In this document: piece after piece, positions 27,775-36,464 of the stretch
Layout: every line of letters begins with the position of its first letter
How positions within the stretch are numbered: position 1 is the first letter of the stretch
Position numbers and translations under genes: made by a program
Assembly: GCF_900103805.1 (NCBI RefSeq)
Contig: NZ_FNIB01000014.1
Span: forward strand, 1-64,000
From: Cryobacterium flavum
Lineage (GTDB): Bacteria; Actinomycetota; Actinomycetes; Actinomycetales; Microbacteriaceae
Direction: 5' to 3'
Length of the DNA: 64,000 bases
The notes under the pieces: generated by a model
What the model was told of the DNA's origin: nothing
The model's database searches: none
The model's input: only the letters and a program-made list of their open reading frames with translations

Positions 27775-28956
27775 ATGGAATCGACGTGGCTGGTGTTGCT
27801 GTCGCTGGCACTCGGACTCGGTGTTGGCGCCGGGTTCGTGTCGCTCGTGCACGTCGCCGAGCGTCACGGTCGCCGCGCCTCTGAGGTAGTGAACCCAGCG
27901 GTACCGGACGGTATCGATCAGGTGCTCGACGCCCTCGAGACTGCCGGGGTCGTTCTCGACCCGTCGAACAACGTGATCAAGACCAGCCCGGGCGCCCTCA
28001 CCCTCGGTCTGGTCTGGAACCAGCAGCTCGTGCACCCCGAACTGCTCGAACTGGCCCGCCGGGTACGGCTGACCGGCGAGCCGATCAGTGAAGACCTCGT
28101 GCTCTCCCGCGGCCCGTTCGGCGACGCGAGCATGCGCTTTCGGGTGCGCTTGGCCCGACTCGGCACACGCTACGTGCTGCTTCTGGCCGAGGACCGCACC
28201 GAAGCGTTTCGCCTCGACGAGGTGCGCCGCGACTTCGTGGCCAACATCAGCCACGAGCTGAAAACCCCCATCGCCTCCGTCGGGCTGCTCGCCGAGGCGC
28301 TCGACAAGGCAGCGGATGAACCGGAGCAGGTTCGCCGGTTCGCCAACCGGTTAACGACAGAGTCGGCCAGGCTCGGCCGCCTCACCCAGGAGATCATCGA
28401 ACTCTCCAGGCTGCAGGCGCAGGACGCCCTCGCCGAACCGGAGATTCTCAAGGTCGACGACATCGTCGCCGCCGCGGTCGACCAAAGCCGGGTGGTCGCC
28501 GAGGCCGAGCGCATCACGATCGTCATCGGCAAGAAGTCCGGCGCCCTGGTCTTCGGTGATGAGGCTCTGCTCACCGTGGCCGTGCACAATCTGGTCGCGA
28601 ACGCGGTGAACTATTCCCTCGAGGGGTCCCGGGTGGGCGTCGGCGTGCGCCTGCAGAAGGGCATCGTCGAGATCACCGTGACCGACCAGGGCGTCGGAAT
28701 TGCCGAGGCCGACCTCGATCGGGTGTTTGAACGCTTTTTCCGAGTCGACCAGGCCCGGTCCCGGCACACCGGCGGTACCGGCCTTGGCCTGTCCATCGTC
28801 AAGCACGTCGTGCAGAACCACGGCGGCGACATTCGAGTCTGGTCGCAGCCCGGCAGCGGATCCACCTTCACCATTCGCCTTCCAGAGGCGGCGAAGCCCG
28901 TCGACACTATCCAACCGAAACGAGCCGTCCGTGCGGCGGCAGGAGACACACTATGA
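27775..28956 (+). CDS. senX3: SenX3-like phosphate-sensing histidine kinase
   Basis: A 393-residue membrane kinase. One N-terminal helix (WLVLLSLALGLGVGAGFVSLV) anchors it; a PAS-like region follows (about 45-140). The phospho-acceptor His is in FVANISHELKTPIASVGLL (about residue 160). The ATPase domain has NLVANAVNYSLEG, VTDQGVGIAEADLDRVFERF and RHTGGTGLGLSIVKHVVQNHGG. It phosphorylates RegX3, encoded next with a four-base overlap, and lies opposite phoU. Together these sense phosphate limitation and would control pst genes. Confidence 0.93.
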   Translation: MESTWLVLLSLALGLGVGAGFVSLVHVAERHGRRASEVVNPAVPDGIDQVLDALETAGVVLDPSNNVIKTSPGALTLGLVWNQQLVHPELLELARRVRLTGEPISEDLVLSRGPFGDASMRFRVRLARLGTRYVLLLAEDRTEAFRLDEVRRDFVANISHELKTPIASVGLLAEALDKAADEPEQVRRFANRLTTESARLGRLTQEIIELSRLQAQDALAEPEILKVDDIVAAAVDQSRVVAEAERITIVIGKKSGALVFGDEALLTVAVHNLVANAVNYSLEGSRVGVGVRLQKGIVEITVTDQGVGIAEADLDRVFERFFRVDQARSRHTGGTGLGLSIVKHVVQNHGGDIRVWSQPGSGSTFTIRLPEAAKPVDTIQPKRAVRAAAGDTL

Positions 28957-29636
28957 CCCGCATCCTCTTGGTTGAAGACGAGAGCGCACTGAGCGAGCCG
29001 CTCAGCTTTCTGCTCGAGCGTGAAGGCTACGAGGTCGTCGTAGCCGAAGACGGCCCGAGCGCGATCAGCGAGTTCGACCAGAACGGCACCGACCTGATTC
29101 TGCTCGACCTGATGCTGCCCGGCATTCCGGGTACCGAGGTGTGCCGGGAGATTCGTACCCGGTCGACCGTGCCGATCATCATGCTCACGGCGAAGGATTC
29201 CGAAATTGACATCGTCGTCGGGCTCGAGCTCGGCGCCGACGATTATGTCACGAAGCCGTATTCCACCCGCGAACTGGTCGCCCGCATTCGCGCGGTGCTG
29301 CGACGGCACGAAGACCAGAGCACGGCCGATGTGGACACCATGCTCACGGCCGGCACGGTGCGCATGGACGTGGAGCGGCACGCCGTCACCGTCTCCGGCG
29401 AGCTCGTCAACATGCCGTTGAAGGAATTCGAACTGCTCGAATTTCTGCTGCGCAACGCCGGCCGGGTGCTTACCCGCGGCCAGCTCATCGATCGGGTCTG
29501 GGGCACCGACTACTTCGGTGACACCAAGACGCTCGACGTGCACATCAAACGCATTCGCTCGCGCATCGAAACTGCGCCCTCCGAGCCGGTGATGCTCGTC
29601 ACCGTTCGCGGGCTGGGTTACCGGTTCGAAGCGTAG
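28953..29636 (+). CDS. regX3: RegX3-like phosphate response regulator
   Basis: A 227-residue OmpR/PhoB-type regulator. The receiver has ILLVEDESALSEPLSFLL, the phospho-accepting Asp in LILLDLMLPGIPG (about 53) and Lys in YVTKPYSTRELVARI. The winged helix reads MPLKEFELLEFLLRNAGRV, VWGTDYFGDTKTLDVHIKRI and VTVRGLGYRFEA. The ATG overlaps senX3 (ATGA). The PHO-box-like direct repeat upstream of pstS is a plausible target in this window. Confidence 0.94.
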   Translation: MTRILLVEDESALSEPLSFLLEREGYEVVVAEDGPSAISEFDQNGTDLILLDLMLPGIPGTEVCREIRTRSTVPIIMLTAKDSEIDIVVGLELGADDYVTKPYSTRELVARIRAVLRRHEDQSTADVDTMLTAGTVRMDVERHAVTVSGELVNMPLKEFELLEFLLRNAGRVLTRGQLIDRVWGTDYFGDTKTLDVHIKRIRSRIETAPSEPVMLVTVRGLGYRFEA

Positions 29637-29646
29637 CCCGAAAGAC

Positions 29647-29686
29647 AGCTCAGGCCGCCGACCCGCAGGGGGCGACGGCCTGAGCT
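29647..29686. terminator. Hairpin between regX3 and convergent lipoprotein gene
   Basis: AGCTCAGGCCG and its complement CGGCCTGAGCT are separated by 18 bases, beginning 11 bp after the regX3 stop. It lies between convergent genes and probably terminates both. Confidence 0.7.
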
Positions 29687-29695
29687 AGAAGAACG

Positions 29696-30223
29696 TTACG
29701 CGGCGGGCGTGGCCGTCGGTGTTGGTGTTTCGGTGGGAGTCTCGGTCGGTGCGAGCGTGGGCATCAGGGTCGAATACTCGCCCTGGGTGCCAGAAAGAAC
29801 GGGCAGCAGCAGTTCGATGCCGGTCTCTTCGCCGTACTGGAAGAACACCGGAAACAGCGAGCCGGGCTGGCTGCCCATGTTCTCCAGCACCACCGAGGGG
29901 GCGCCGTCGGTGCCGAACGTCACGGTGGTGTTGGCCTCGACTGGAATGTCCTGCGACACCGTGCCGGTGCTGGACTTGTACTGCACGAGCACCTGCTGCA
30001 GGGTGTCCGTCGGATTAACAACGGAGACGATGAGGTTGGCCAGTTCGCCGTCGGCGGAGACCAGTAGGGCGTTGCGAACGTGGATTTCGCCGACGTCTCC
30101 GCTCACGCCGTCACTCGCGTTGTACTGAATCGAGGTGGCCTGCGGTGCGAAAAATCCGCACGCGCTCGTGCCCAACAGAATGCCAGCCGCCAAGACGACG
30201 GATGCAGCGATGCGCGCTCTCAC
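29696..30223 (-). CDS. Secreted lipoprotein of unknown function
   Basis: A 175-residue protein with a lipoprotein signal peptide (VVLAAGILLGTSAC, Cys22). The mature part resembles small actinobacterial beta-sandwich lipoproteins (IHVRNALLVSADGELANLIV, with NPTDTLQQVLVQY). It ends in a Thr/Pro/Glu-rich tail of TETPTETP-type repeats. It is membrane-anchored on the outside. No specific function can be assigned; copper-chaperone-like folds are a distant possibility. It is divergent from carD. Confidence 0.7.
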   Translation of the reverse strand: MRARIAASVVLAAGILLGTSACGFFAPQATSIQYNASDGVSGDVGEIHVRNALLVSADGELANLIVSVVNPTDTLQQVLVQYKSSTGTVSQDIPVEANTTVTFGTDGAPSVVLENMGSQPGSLFPVFFQYGEETGIELLLPVLSGTQGEYSTLMPTLAPTETPTETPTPTATPAA

Positions 30224-30400
30224 AAGACCTCCACTTACTGAAAGCAGCGCGCGACAGTGGCCGACGCTGCAAAATTCTCTTTGTCACTAGCTTAGCGGCG
30301 TGTGTGAGCGCACGATTGTCGGCCGGTGCCTCGCGGGGGCGCGCGTACTGTAGCACCTCGAAGCTGTGGTATCTTAGAAGTTGCTGAAGGGATCACATCC

Positions 30401-30883
30401 ATGCTGTTTCAGGTTGGCGAAACCGTCGTATATCCCCACCATGGTGCCGCAATGATCACCGAGGTGAAGACCCGCATCATCAAGGGCGAAGAGAAGCTGT
30501 ACCTCAAGCTGAATGTCACCCAGGGTGATCTCACCATCGAAGTTCCCGCCGAAAACGTCGACCTCGTCGGCGTTCGCGATGTGATCGGCCAGGACGGCCT
30601 CGACAAGGTGTTCGAAGTGCTACGCGCACCGTTCACCGAAGAGCCCACCAATTGGTCCCGCCGGTACAAGGCCAATCTCGAAAAGCTGGCAAGCGGCGAT
30701 GTGATCAAGGTGTCAGAGGTCGTGCGCGACCTGTGGCGCCGCGACCAGGACCGTGGTCTATCTGCCGGCGAGAAGCGCATGCTGGCCAAGGCTCGCCAAA
30801 TCCTGATCAGCGAGCTGGCCCTGGCCGAAAAGACCGACGAAGAGAAAGCGTCCACCGTTCTCGATGAGGTCCTTGCTTCCTGA
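30401..30883 (+). CDS. carD: CarD-family RNA-polymerase-binding regulator
   Basis: A 160-residue protein. The N-terminal Tudor-like domain that binds RNA polymerase beta starts [17 protein letters not shown]. The C-terminal helical DNA-binding part contains [42 protein letters not shown] and the conserved Trp that contacts the promoter bubble. It stabilises open complexes, notably at rRNA promoters. The start at 30401 was chosen because family members begin M-x-F-x-V-G-E. A strong terminator separates it from ispDF. Confidence 0.95.
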   Translation: MLFQVGETVVYPHHGAAMITEVKTRIIKGEEKLYLKLNVTQGDLTIEVPAENVDLVGVRDVIGQDGLDKVFEVLRAPFTEEPTNWSRRYKANLEKLASGDVIKVSEVVRDLWRRDQDRGLSAGEKRMLAKARQILISELALAEKTDEEKASTVLDEVLAS

Positions 30884-30899
30884 CTATTCTTTCGTGAGG

Positions 30900-30925
30900 G
30901 GCGGCGCCGTGAGGCGCCGCCTTTT
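30900..30925 (+). terminator. Rho-independent terminator of carD
   Basis: GGCGGCGCC, a GTGA loop and GGCGCCGCC are followed by TTTT, 16 bp after the carD stop. Confidence 0.85.
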
Positions 30926-30966
30926 GCATGTTCCCTCGCACTTCACCAGATAGATACCCTCCAGAT

Positions 30967-32280
30967 ATGACTGTTTCCACCGATTCGCCGGCAGAGCCCC
31001 TCCGCGGCGCTCGACCCGAACCCGCCTCCGCTGTCGCCGCGACGCCCACGGTCGCGGTCATTGTGGTCGCTGCCGGCAGCGGAACCCGCCTCGGCCACGC
31101 CGAACCCAAAGCATTCGTGCTGCTGCATATGCGCCCGCTGCTCGACCATGCCTTAGATTCCATTTTCGGCATGAAAGAGCCGGTGCAGATCATCGTGGTC
31201 GCCCCCGTCGATCGGGTAGCGGATGCCCGCGCCATCGCCGTCCGCGCCGCCGCCCGCCACGAGGCGCCCACCGGGTTCGTGACCTTGGTCGCCGGGGGAC
31301 GCACCCGTCAGGACTCCGTGGACCAGGGCATGAACGCCCTGCTGCCGAGCGTCGACGTGGTGCTCGTACACGACGCCGCCCGCGCACTCACCCCTGCCGC
31401 ACTGTGCGACGGGGTCGTCGCCGCTGTGCGCGCCACCGGGCACGGCGTCATTCCGGGCCTGCCCGTGGTCGACACCATCAAGCGTGTCGCCGAATCCGGT
31501 GCCATTCTTGGAACCGTCGATCGGTCGGAACTCTCCGCAGTGCAGACCCCGCAAGGGTTTCCCCGCGCCATGCTCGAGGCCGCCCGCGCCTGGGCCGTGC
31601 AGAACGGCCGGTTCGAAGCGCTCACCGACGACGCAGCGCTCGTGGCCGACGCCGGGAATCCGGTGAGCGTGATCGGTGGGCATCCGCTGGCCTTCAAGAT
31701 CACGACGCCCGAAGACCTCGAGCGCGCCGATCTGATTCTGCAGGCTGCCGCCCCGCAGCCCACACTGCTTCCGCGCATCGGCACCGGCCTCGATGTGCAC
31801 GCCTTCGCGGCCGACGACACGACGGAACTCTGGCTGGCCGGATTATATTGGCCGGGGGAGAGCGGACTCAGCGGACACAGCGACGGCGATGTCGCGGCCC
31901 ACGCCATCTGCGATGCCCTTCTTGGAGCCGCCGGACTCGGCGACATTGGCAGCGTATTCGGCACGGCCGATCCGCGCTTCAGCGGTGCCCACGGCCACGT
32001 TTTTCTCGAGGAAACCGTGCGCCTGGTTGCGGCCGCCGGCTACCGGGTCGGCAACGTTTCGGTGCAGATCATCGGCAACCGCCCCAAGTTCTCACCGCGT
32101 CGGGCCGACGCCGAAACGCGGCTCTCCGGCATCCTCTCTGCACCGGTCAATATCGCCGCGACCACCACGGATGCGCTCGGCTTCACCGGACGCGGGGAAG
32201 GTATCGCCGCGACGGCAACCGCGCTGCTCTACGCTGCCCCCGAGCCGGGTCAGACCCCTGACCTAAACTGGGAGGCGTGA
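30967..32280 (+). CDS. ispDF: Bifunctional IspD/IspF isoprenoid enzyme
   Basis: A 437-residue fusion that performs steps 3 and 5 of the non-mevalonate (MEP) isoprenoid pathway. The cytidylyltransferase half has [19 protein letters not shown] (about 32-50), [12 protein letters not shown] and [13 protein letters not shown]. From about 270 the cyclodiphosphate synthase half has [12 protein letters not shown] (metal-binding Asp-x-His), [20 protein letters not shown] and [20 protein letters not shown]. The fusion is known in several Microbacteriaceae and in proteobacteria. The stop overlaps the cysS GTG start. Confidence 0.94.
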   Translation: MTVSTDSPAEPLRGARPEPASAVAATPTVAVIVVAAGSGTRLGHAEPKAFVLLHMRPLLDHALDSIFGMKEPVQIIVVAPVDRVADARAIAVRAAARHEAPTGFVTLVAGGRTRQDSVDQGMNALLPSVDVVLVHDAARALTPAALCDGVVAAVRATGHGVIPGLPVVDTIKRVAESGAILGTVDRSELSAVQTPQGFPRAMLEAARAWAVQNGRFEALTDDAALVADAGNPVSVIGGHPLAFKITTPEDLERADLILQAAAPQPTLLPRIGTGLDVHAFAADDTTELWLAGLYWPGESGLSGHSDGDVAAHAICDALLGAAGLGDIGSVFGTADPRFSGAHGHVFLEETVRLVAAAGYRVGNVSVQIIGNRPKFSPRRADAETRLSGILSAPVNIAATTTDALGFTGRGEGIAATATALLYAAPEPGQTPDLNWEA

Positions 32281-33692
32281 CCATGCAACTGTACGATTCG
32301 AAGGCGCAAGCCTTGCGCGACTTTGTCCCCCTCGAAGCGGGCCAAGTCTCGATGTACGTGTGTGGCCCCACCGTTCAGTCCAGCCCGCACATCGGTCATC
32401 TGCGCAGCGCCTTGGTCTACGACCAGTTGCGTCGCTGGCTCAGCTACCGCGGCATGAATGTCACCTTCGTGCGCAACGTCACCGACATCGACGACAAGAT
32501 CCTGATCAACGCGAAGGGCTCGAGCGAGCAGTGGTGGGCGCTCGCGTACCGCTACGAACTCGAGTTCACCGCCGGCTACCAGCGCCTCGGCATTCTCGCC
32601 CCCACCTACGAGCCGCGCGCGACGGCGAGCATCACCGAGATGCAGACCCTCATATCCACCCTGATCGAGCGCGGCCACGCGTATGCTGCCCCCGACGCGT
32701 CCGGCGACGTCTACTTCGACAGTGCCAGCTGGGCGGCCTATGGCGCGCTCACGCACCAGTCGCCCGGCAATATGGAAGCGGCAGCGGATCCCTCCCCGCG
32801 CGCCAAGCGCGACCCCCGCGACTTCGCCCTGTGGAAGGGCTCCAAGGTCGGCGAACCCGACTCCGCAGCCTGGTCGTCGCCGTGGGGCCAGGGGCGTCCG
32901 GGCTGGCACATCGAGTGCTCGGCCATGGCCGCGCGCTACCTCGGCGACCACTTCGACATTCACGGCGGCGGACTGGATCTGCGGTTTCCGCACCACGAGA
33001 ACGAACTGGCCCAATCGAACGCGGCCGGCAGCGACTTCGCGAACTACTGGGTGCACAACGGTCTGGTCAACGTGAACGGGCAGAAGATGAGCAAGTCGCT
33101 CGGCAACTCGGTGTTCGCGGCCGAACTGCTCGAACAGGCCCGCGCCATCGTCGTGCGCTACTTTCTGGGCGCTGCCCACTACCGATCCACCATCGACTAC
33201 AACGAGGGCTCGCTGGCCGAGGCCGAAGCCGCCCTCGAACGGGTCGAGAGTTTTCTCGACCGCGCCGATCGTCGGCTGGCCGGAACCCGGTTCGCCGGCA
33301 CTGGCGTCGAGGTCGTGCCCGATGATTTCGCCGCGGCGATGGACGACGACCTCGCCGTTCCGCAAGCGCTCGGCGTGCTGCACGACACCGTGCGCGCCGG
33401 TAACGCCGCGCTGGATGCCGAAGACCTTCACGCTGCGGCATCCGCTCGCAGTGAAGTACTCGCGATGAGCGAAGTGCTGGGAATCAACCCTTTGTCGCCC
33501 GGCTGGGCCGTGGCAACAGACGAACCGGCCATGGTGGCCCTGAGTGCGTTGGTCGAGCGACTGCTCGGCGACCGCAACGACGCCCGCGAAAACCGCGACT
33601 ATGCGGCCGCAGACCGAATCCGGGACGAACTCGTCGCCGCCGGAATTACCATCGAAGACACCCCGTCGGGTGCCCATTGGAGCTTTGACTGA
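32277..33692 (+). CDS. cysS: Cysteinyl-tRNA synthetase
   Basis: A 471-residue class I aminoacyl-tRNA synthetase. The zinc-binding Cys29 is in [18 protein letters not shown], which also has the HIGH motif. [15 protein letters not shown] and the zinc ligands [11 protein letters not shown] follow. KMSKSLGN (about 268) is the KMSKS motif. Length is typical. The GTG at 32277 overlaps the ispDF stop; an ATG two codons later is an equally possible start. It is followed by rlmB with a TGATG overlap, forming an ispDF-cysS-rlmB operon. Confidence 0.95.
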   Translation: MTMQLYDSKAQALRDFVPLEAGQVSMYVCGPTVQSSPHIGHLRSALVYDQLRRWLSYRGMNVTFVRNVTDIDDKILINAKGSSEQWWALAYRYELEFTAGYQRLGILAPTYEPRATASITEMQTLISTLIERGHAYAAPDASGDVYFDSASWAAYGALTHQSPGNMEAAADPSPRAKRDPRDFALWKGSKVGEPDSAAWSSPWGQGRPGWHIECSAMAARYLGDHFDIHGGGLDLRFPHHENELAQSNAAGSDFANYWVHNGLVNVNGQKMSKSLGNSVFAAELLEQARAIVVRYFLGAAHYRSTIDYNEGSLAEAEAALERVESFLDRADRRLAGTRFAGTGVEVVPDDFAAAMDDDLAVPQALGVLHDTVRAGNAALDAEDLHAAASARSEVLAMSEVLGINPLSPGWAVATDEPAMVALSALVERLLGDRNDARENRDYAAADRIRDELVAAGITIEDTPSGAHWSFD

Positions 33693-34846
33693 TGAAGAAT
33701 CTTGACCGCAAATCGCGCACTGGATCGGTGCGCAAGGGCAGCCGCGGAGCCCAGGTCGGCTCCGGCGGCCAGGGCCGTCAGGCGCTCGAGGGCAAAAAGC
33801 CCACCCCCAAGGCCGAAGACCGTCCGTACCACCCCGCCGGTAAGCGCAAGGCGGCCGCCGAGCGGTTCACTGCTGCCGGTGGCTTCAACTCGCGCCCCGC
33901 AGCGGATGCCTCCGCCAACCGTGGCGGCTCGCGCGGCGGCACCCCGGCTCGCGGCAGCGCCCCCCGCGGTGGTGCCCGCGGCGCCTCGCAGGGTGCACCC
34001 CAGCGCGGCACCGGCAACACCGGCGGTGGCGGATCCTCGACGCGTCGCGCCAAGCAGATCGACGAGCACGAGATTGTCACCGGTCGTAACTCGGTGCTCG
34101 AGGCGCTGCGCGCCAAGATCCCGGCGCTGACCCTCTACATTGCCGCGCGCATCGAAATAGATGAGCGGGTCAAAGAGGTTCTGCTCATGGCGACCAGCCG
34201 CAATATCCCCATCCTCGAGGTCATGCGCCCCGAACTCGACCGTCTCGCCGGTCGCGACGCCGTGCACCAGGGCCTCGCCCTCAAGGTTCCCGCGTATGAG
34301 TATGCGCACCCGATGGAGCTGCTCGAACTCACGATCAGCCGCGGCCACAAGCCGTTGTTCGTGGCCCTCGACGGCATCACCGACCCGCGCAACCTGGGCG
34401 CGATCATCCGCTCGACCGCTGCGTTCGGCGGCCACGGAATCATCGTGCCGCAGCGTCGCTCGGTCGGCGTCACGGCCTCAGCCTGGAAGACCAGCGCCGG
34501 CGCCGCGGCGCGCACGCCCGTCGCCATGGCGAGCAACCTCACCCAGACGCTGAAGGCGCTCAAGGCGCAGGGCGTGTTCGTGCTCGGACTCGACGGTGGC
34601 GGCGACGTGTCGCTGCCCGACCTCGGCATCGGCTTCGCCGAACGCCCGATCGTGATCGTCGTCGGCAGCGAGGGCAAAGGCCTGTCTCGCCTCGTCACCG
34701 ACACCTGCGACGCGATCGTCTCGATTCCGATCAGCGCGGCGACCGAGTCGCTCAATGCCGGAATCGCCATCGGCGTCACCCTCTACGAGGTGGCCCGTCT
34801 CCGCGCCCAAATCAAGCAGGCCAAGCAGGCTGCCAAGCTCTCCTAG
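33692..34846 (+). CDS. rlmB: 23S rRNA 2'-O-methyltransferase, RlmB/TrmH-like
   Basis: A 384-residue SpoU-family methyltransferase, probably modifying G2251 of 23S rRNA. Residues 1-125 are basic, Gly/Arg-rich and probably disordered. The substrate-binding domain starts at HEIVTGRNSVLEALRA. The knotted catalytic domain shows GITDPRNLGAIIRSTAAFGG, VVGSEGKGLSRLV and SIPISAATESLNAGIAIGV. The start overlaps the cysS stop. Copy C of the palindromic element begins 12 bp after the stop. Confidence 0.92.
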   Translation: MKNLDRKSRTGSVRKGSRGAQVGSGGQGRQALEGKKPTPKAEDRPYHPAGKRKAAAERFTAAGGFNSRPAADASANRGGSRGGTPARGSAPRGGARGASQGAPQRGTGNTGGGGSSTRRAKQIDEHEIVTGRNSVLEALRAKIPALTLYIAARIEIDERVKEVLLMATSRNIPILEVMRPELDRLAGRDAVHQGLALKVPAYEYAHPMELLELTISRGHKPLFVALDGITDPRNLGAIIRSTAAFGGHGIIVPQRRSVGVTASAWKTSAGAAARTPVAMASNLTQTLKALKAQGVFVLGLDGGGDVSLPDLGIGFAERPIVIVVGSEGKGLSRLVTDTCDAIVSIPISAATESLNAGIAIGVTLYEVARLRAQIKQAKQAAKLS

Positions 34847-34858
34847 TCCCCGCCGCGT

Positions 34859-34926
34859 GGTCGGGGCCCAGGCCCCGTCCATGGGCCCAGTTTATAAACT
34901 GGGCCCATGGACATAAGGTGGGCCCG
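34859..34926 (+). repeat. Double-palindrome element, copy C
   Basis: P1 is 34859-34880 with one mismatch (GGTC for GGAC), P2 is 34881-34908 and the tail (GGACATAAGGTGGGCCCG) is 34909-34926. It lies 12 bp after the rlmB stop, in the sense of rlmB. Confidence 0.9.
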
Positions 34927-35008
34927 AAGAGGTCGGGCTCGTCCGATTGCGTGGGGCCTGTGTCGCGTCCGTTCGTGCGGTCCGATTTTCGCGTTGCTCC
35001 TGCCTACT

Positions 35009-35076
35009 GGACGGGGCCCAGGCCCCGTCCACGGGCCCAGTCTATAAACTGGGCCTGTGGTCATAACGTGGGCCCG
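35009..35076 (+). repeat. Double-palindrome element, copy D
   Basis: P1 is 35009-35030. P2 is 35031-35058 with small changes (TCTATAAA centre, GGGCCTGT end). The tail is 35059-35076 with AACGTGGG for AAGGTGGG. Same orientation as C, with P1 starts 150 bp apart. The 125 bp between D and the next gene shows only a likely promoter region. Confidence 0.9.
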
Positions 35077-35201
35077 ATGACCACCGCGATGGCGTGAACG
35101 TCCCGACCGGTGCTTGTCCTCCACAGCGGATGTTTTGCCCCACTGTGCACAGATCAGTCGCTGTCCCAGCGTCCACCTCCTGACAATGGTGACACTGAAT
35201 C

Positions 35202-36188
35202 ATGCTTGACATTCTGGATGTCCCCAATGCCCACAACGACGGTCTGATTCTCGCCGAGTCCCTCTGGGCAGCGGGCCTGAACACGCGCGCCGTGCGCGCA
35301 TTGCTTGCGAATGGTGAGCTGGTGCGCATCCGGCGCGGTGTCTACACTCTGGGCGCCACGTGGCGCGGCGCCGAGAGCGACGACCGGTATCGACTATTCG
35401 TTCGCGCGACTGTGGCCACGGCCGAGCAGCCGCTCCTCCTCTCGCACCTCTCGGCGGCAGCGCTGCACAATCTGCCGATCATCGGTCCGTGGCCGAACGT
35501 CGTGCACGCCATCAACAACGAAACCGCCGGGGGCAGTAGCGCCCGGTTCACAACGAGCCATCGGAGCGTGGTGGAGCCCGAACAGGTGGTGATCGACGGA
35601 TGCGCTGCCACCACACTCGCGCGCACCCTCATCGATGTCGCAGCCACCTCGAGCTTTCTCGTCGGCGTCACGATGATGGACCACGCCCTGCGCGTCGAGG
35701 CGGAGCGCGCCGAGAACGAACGCCGAATGGGCATCCCCGGTGCTGCGGCCCTCGCCAAGGAGGATCTCTACGCGGAACTGATGATGGTGAATCCGAGACG
35801 CGGAGGCCCGAAGGTGCGTCGGATCATAGACTTCTCGAATTTGCTTTCCGCTAACCCTGGCGAGTCGATGAGCCGGGTGCGCATGGCCGAGCTGGGCTTC
35901 GAGATACCCGAACTGCAGGTGCGCTTCGTAGTGCACGGGCGGGAGTACTGGGTCGACTTCTATTGGCCTAGAGTGCGCAAGATCGGTGAGTTCGACGGCA
36001 AAATCAAATACACGCGGGGCGCAATATTGGGCGACCGCCACCCCGGCGAGGTGGTCGTCGTCGAAAAGAATCGAGAGAATCTCCTGCGCCCAGAAGTCAA
36101 CAGCTTCGACCGTTGGGACTGGGACACGGCCTACTCGCCCCGCCTATTCTACGAATTCCTGATTCAGCACAACGTTCCGCGCGCGTAA
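35202..36188 (+). CDS. AbiEi-like winged helix fused to a DUF559-like nuclease fold
   Basis: A 328-residue protein. Residues 1-60 resemble the winged-helix AbiEi antitoxin domain: LNTRAVRALLANGELVRIRRGVYTL. A middle AbiEi-type region follows, with LLLSHLSAAALHNLP and CAATTLARTLIDVAA. The C-terminus (about 245-320) has the order FVVHGREYWVDFYWP, IGEFDGKIKYTR and VVVVEKNRENLLR, like the DUF559/Vsr endonuclease-like fold with acidic residues on a beta-strand. Such proteins are frequent and uncharacterised in actinobacteria. No AbiEii partner is adjacent. It lies between element pairs C/D and E1/E2. Confidence 0.7.
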   Translation: MLDILDVPNAHNDGLILAESLWAAGLNTRAVRALLANGELVRIRRGVYTLGATWRGAESDDRYRLFVRATVATAEQPLLLSHLSAAALHNLPIIGPWPNVVHAINNETAGGSSARFTTSHRSVVEPEQVVIDGCAATTLARTLIDVAATSSFLVGVTMMDHALRVEAERAENERRMGIPGAAALAKEDLYAELMMVNPRRGGPKVRRIIDFSNLLSANPGESMSRVRMAELGFEIPELQVRFVVHGREYWVDFYWPRVRKIGEFDGKIKYTRGAILGDRHPGEVVVVEKNRENLLRPEVNSFDRWDWDTAYSPRLFYEFLIQHNVPRA

Positions 36189-36250
36189 TCAGGCAGCGGA
36201 TGCGCCCCGCGCGCAACCGGGACATCGCGCGTCCTCGTCGTCACGGCGTT

Positions 36251-36311
36251 CGGGTCCACCTTGTGGACCGGTTCATGAACCGGGCCCGTTGATGGGGCCC
36301 GGGCCCCGTCC
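36251..36311 (-). repeat. Double-palindrome element, copy E1
   Basis: Reverse orientation: tail (36251-36269), a diverged P2 centred on GGTTCATGAACC, then P1 (36290-36311, GATGGGGCCC end). It lies 63 bp after the AbiEi-like gene's stop but in antisense to it. Confidence 0.75.
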
Positions 36312-36385
36312 GCACAGACTGCGGCCCGGGCCCCGCGGGGGTGGATGCCCGTGTGCGCACCGACCGCGCGCGCCTGCACCTCTGT

Positions 36386-36453
36386 AGGCCCAGCTTGTGG
36401 CCCGGGGCCCAGTTTATAAACTGGGCCCAGGGACGGGGCCCGGGCCCCGTCCC
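36386..36453 (-). repeat. Double-palindrome element, copy E2
   Basis: Reverse orientation: tail from 36386, P2 (about 36403-36430) with the intact AGTTTATAAACT centre, and P1 at 36431-36452. P1 ends 12 bp from the stop of the minus-strand DUF4032 gene, so it lies in the sense of that gene. P1 positions of E1 and E2 are 141 bp apart. A further GC palindrome (36321-36338) lies between them. Confidence 0.85.
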
Positions 36454-36464
36454 GGATGGCGAGG

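Noticed and set aside
30967..32280. IspDF fusion as a novelty
   Set aside because: Fused IspDF is already known in several bacteria, including Microbacteriaceae.
34859..36453. Composite transposon around the AbiEi-like gene
   Set aside because: There is no transposase and no target duplication, and the orientation is explained by each pair following its own upstream gene.
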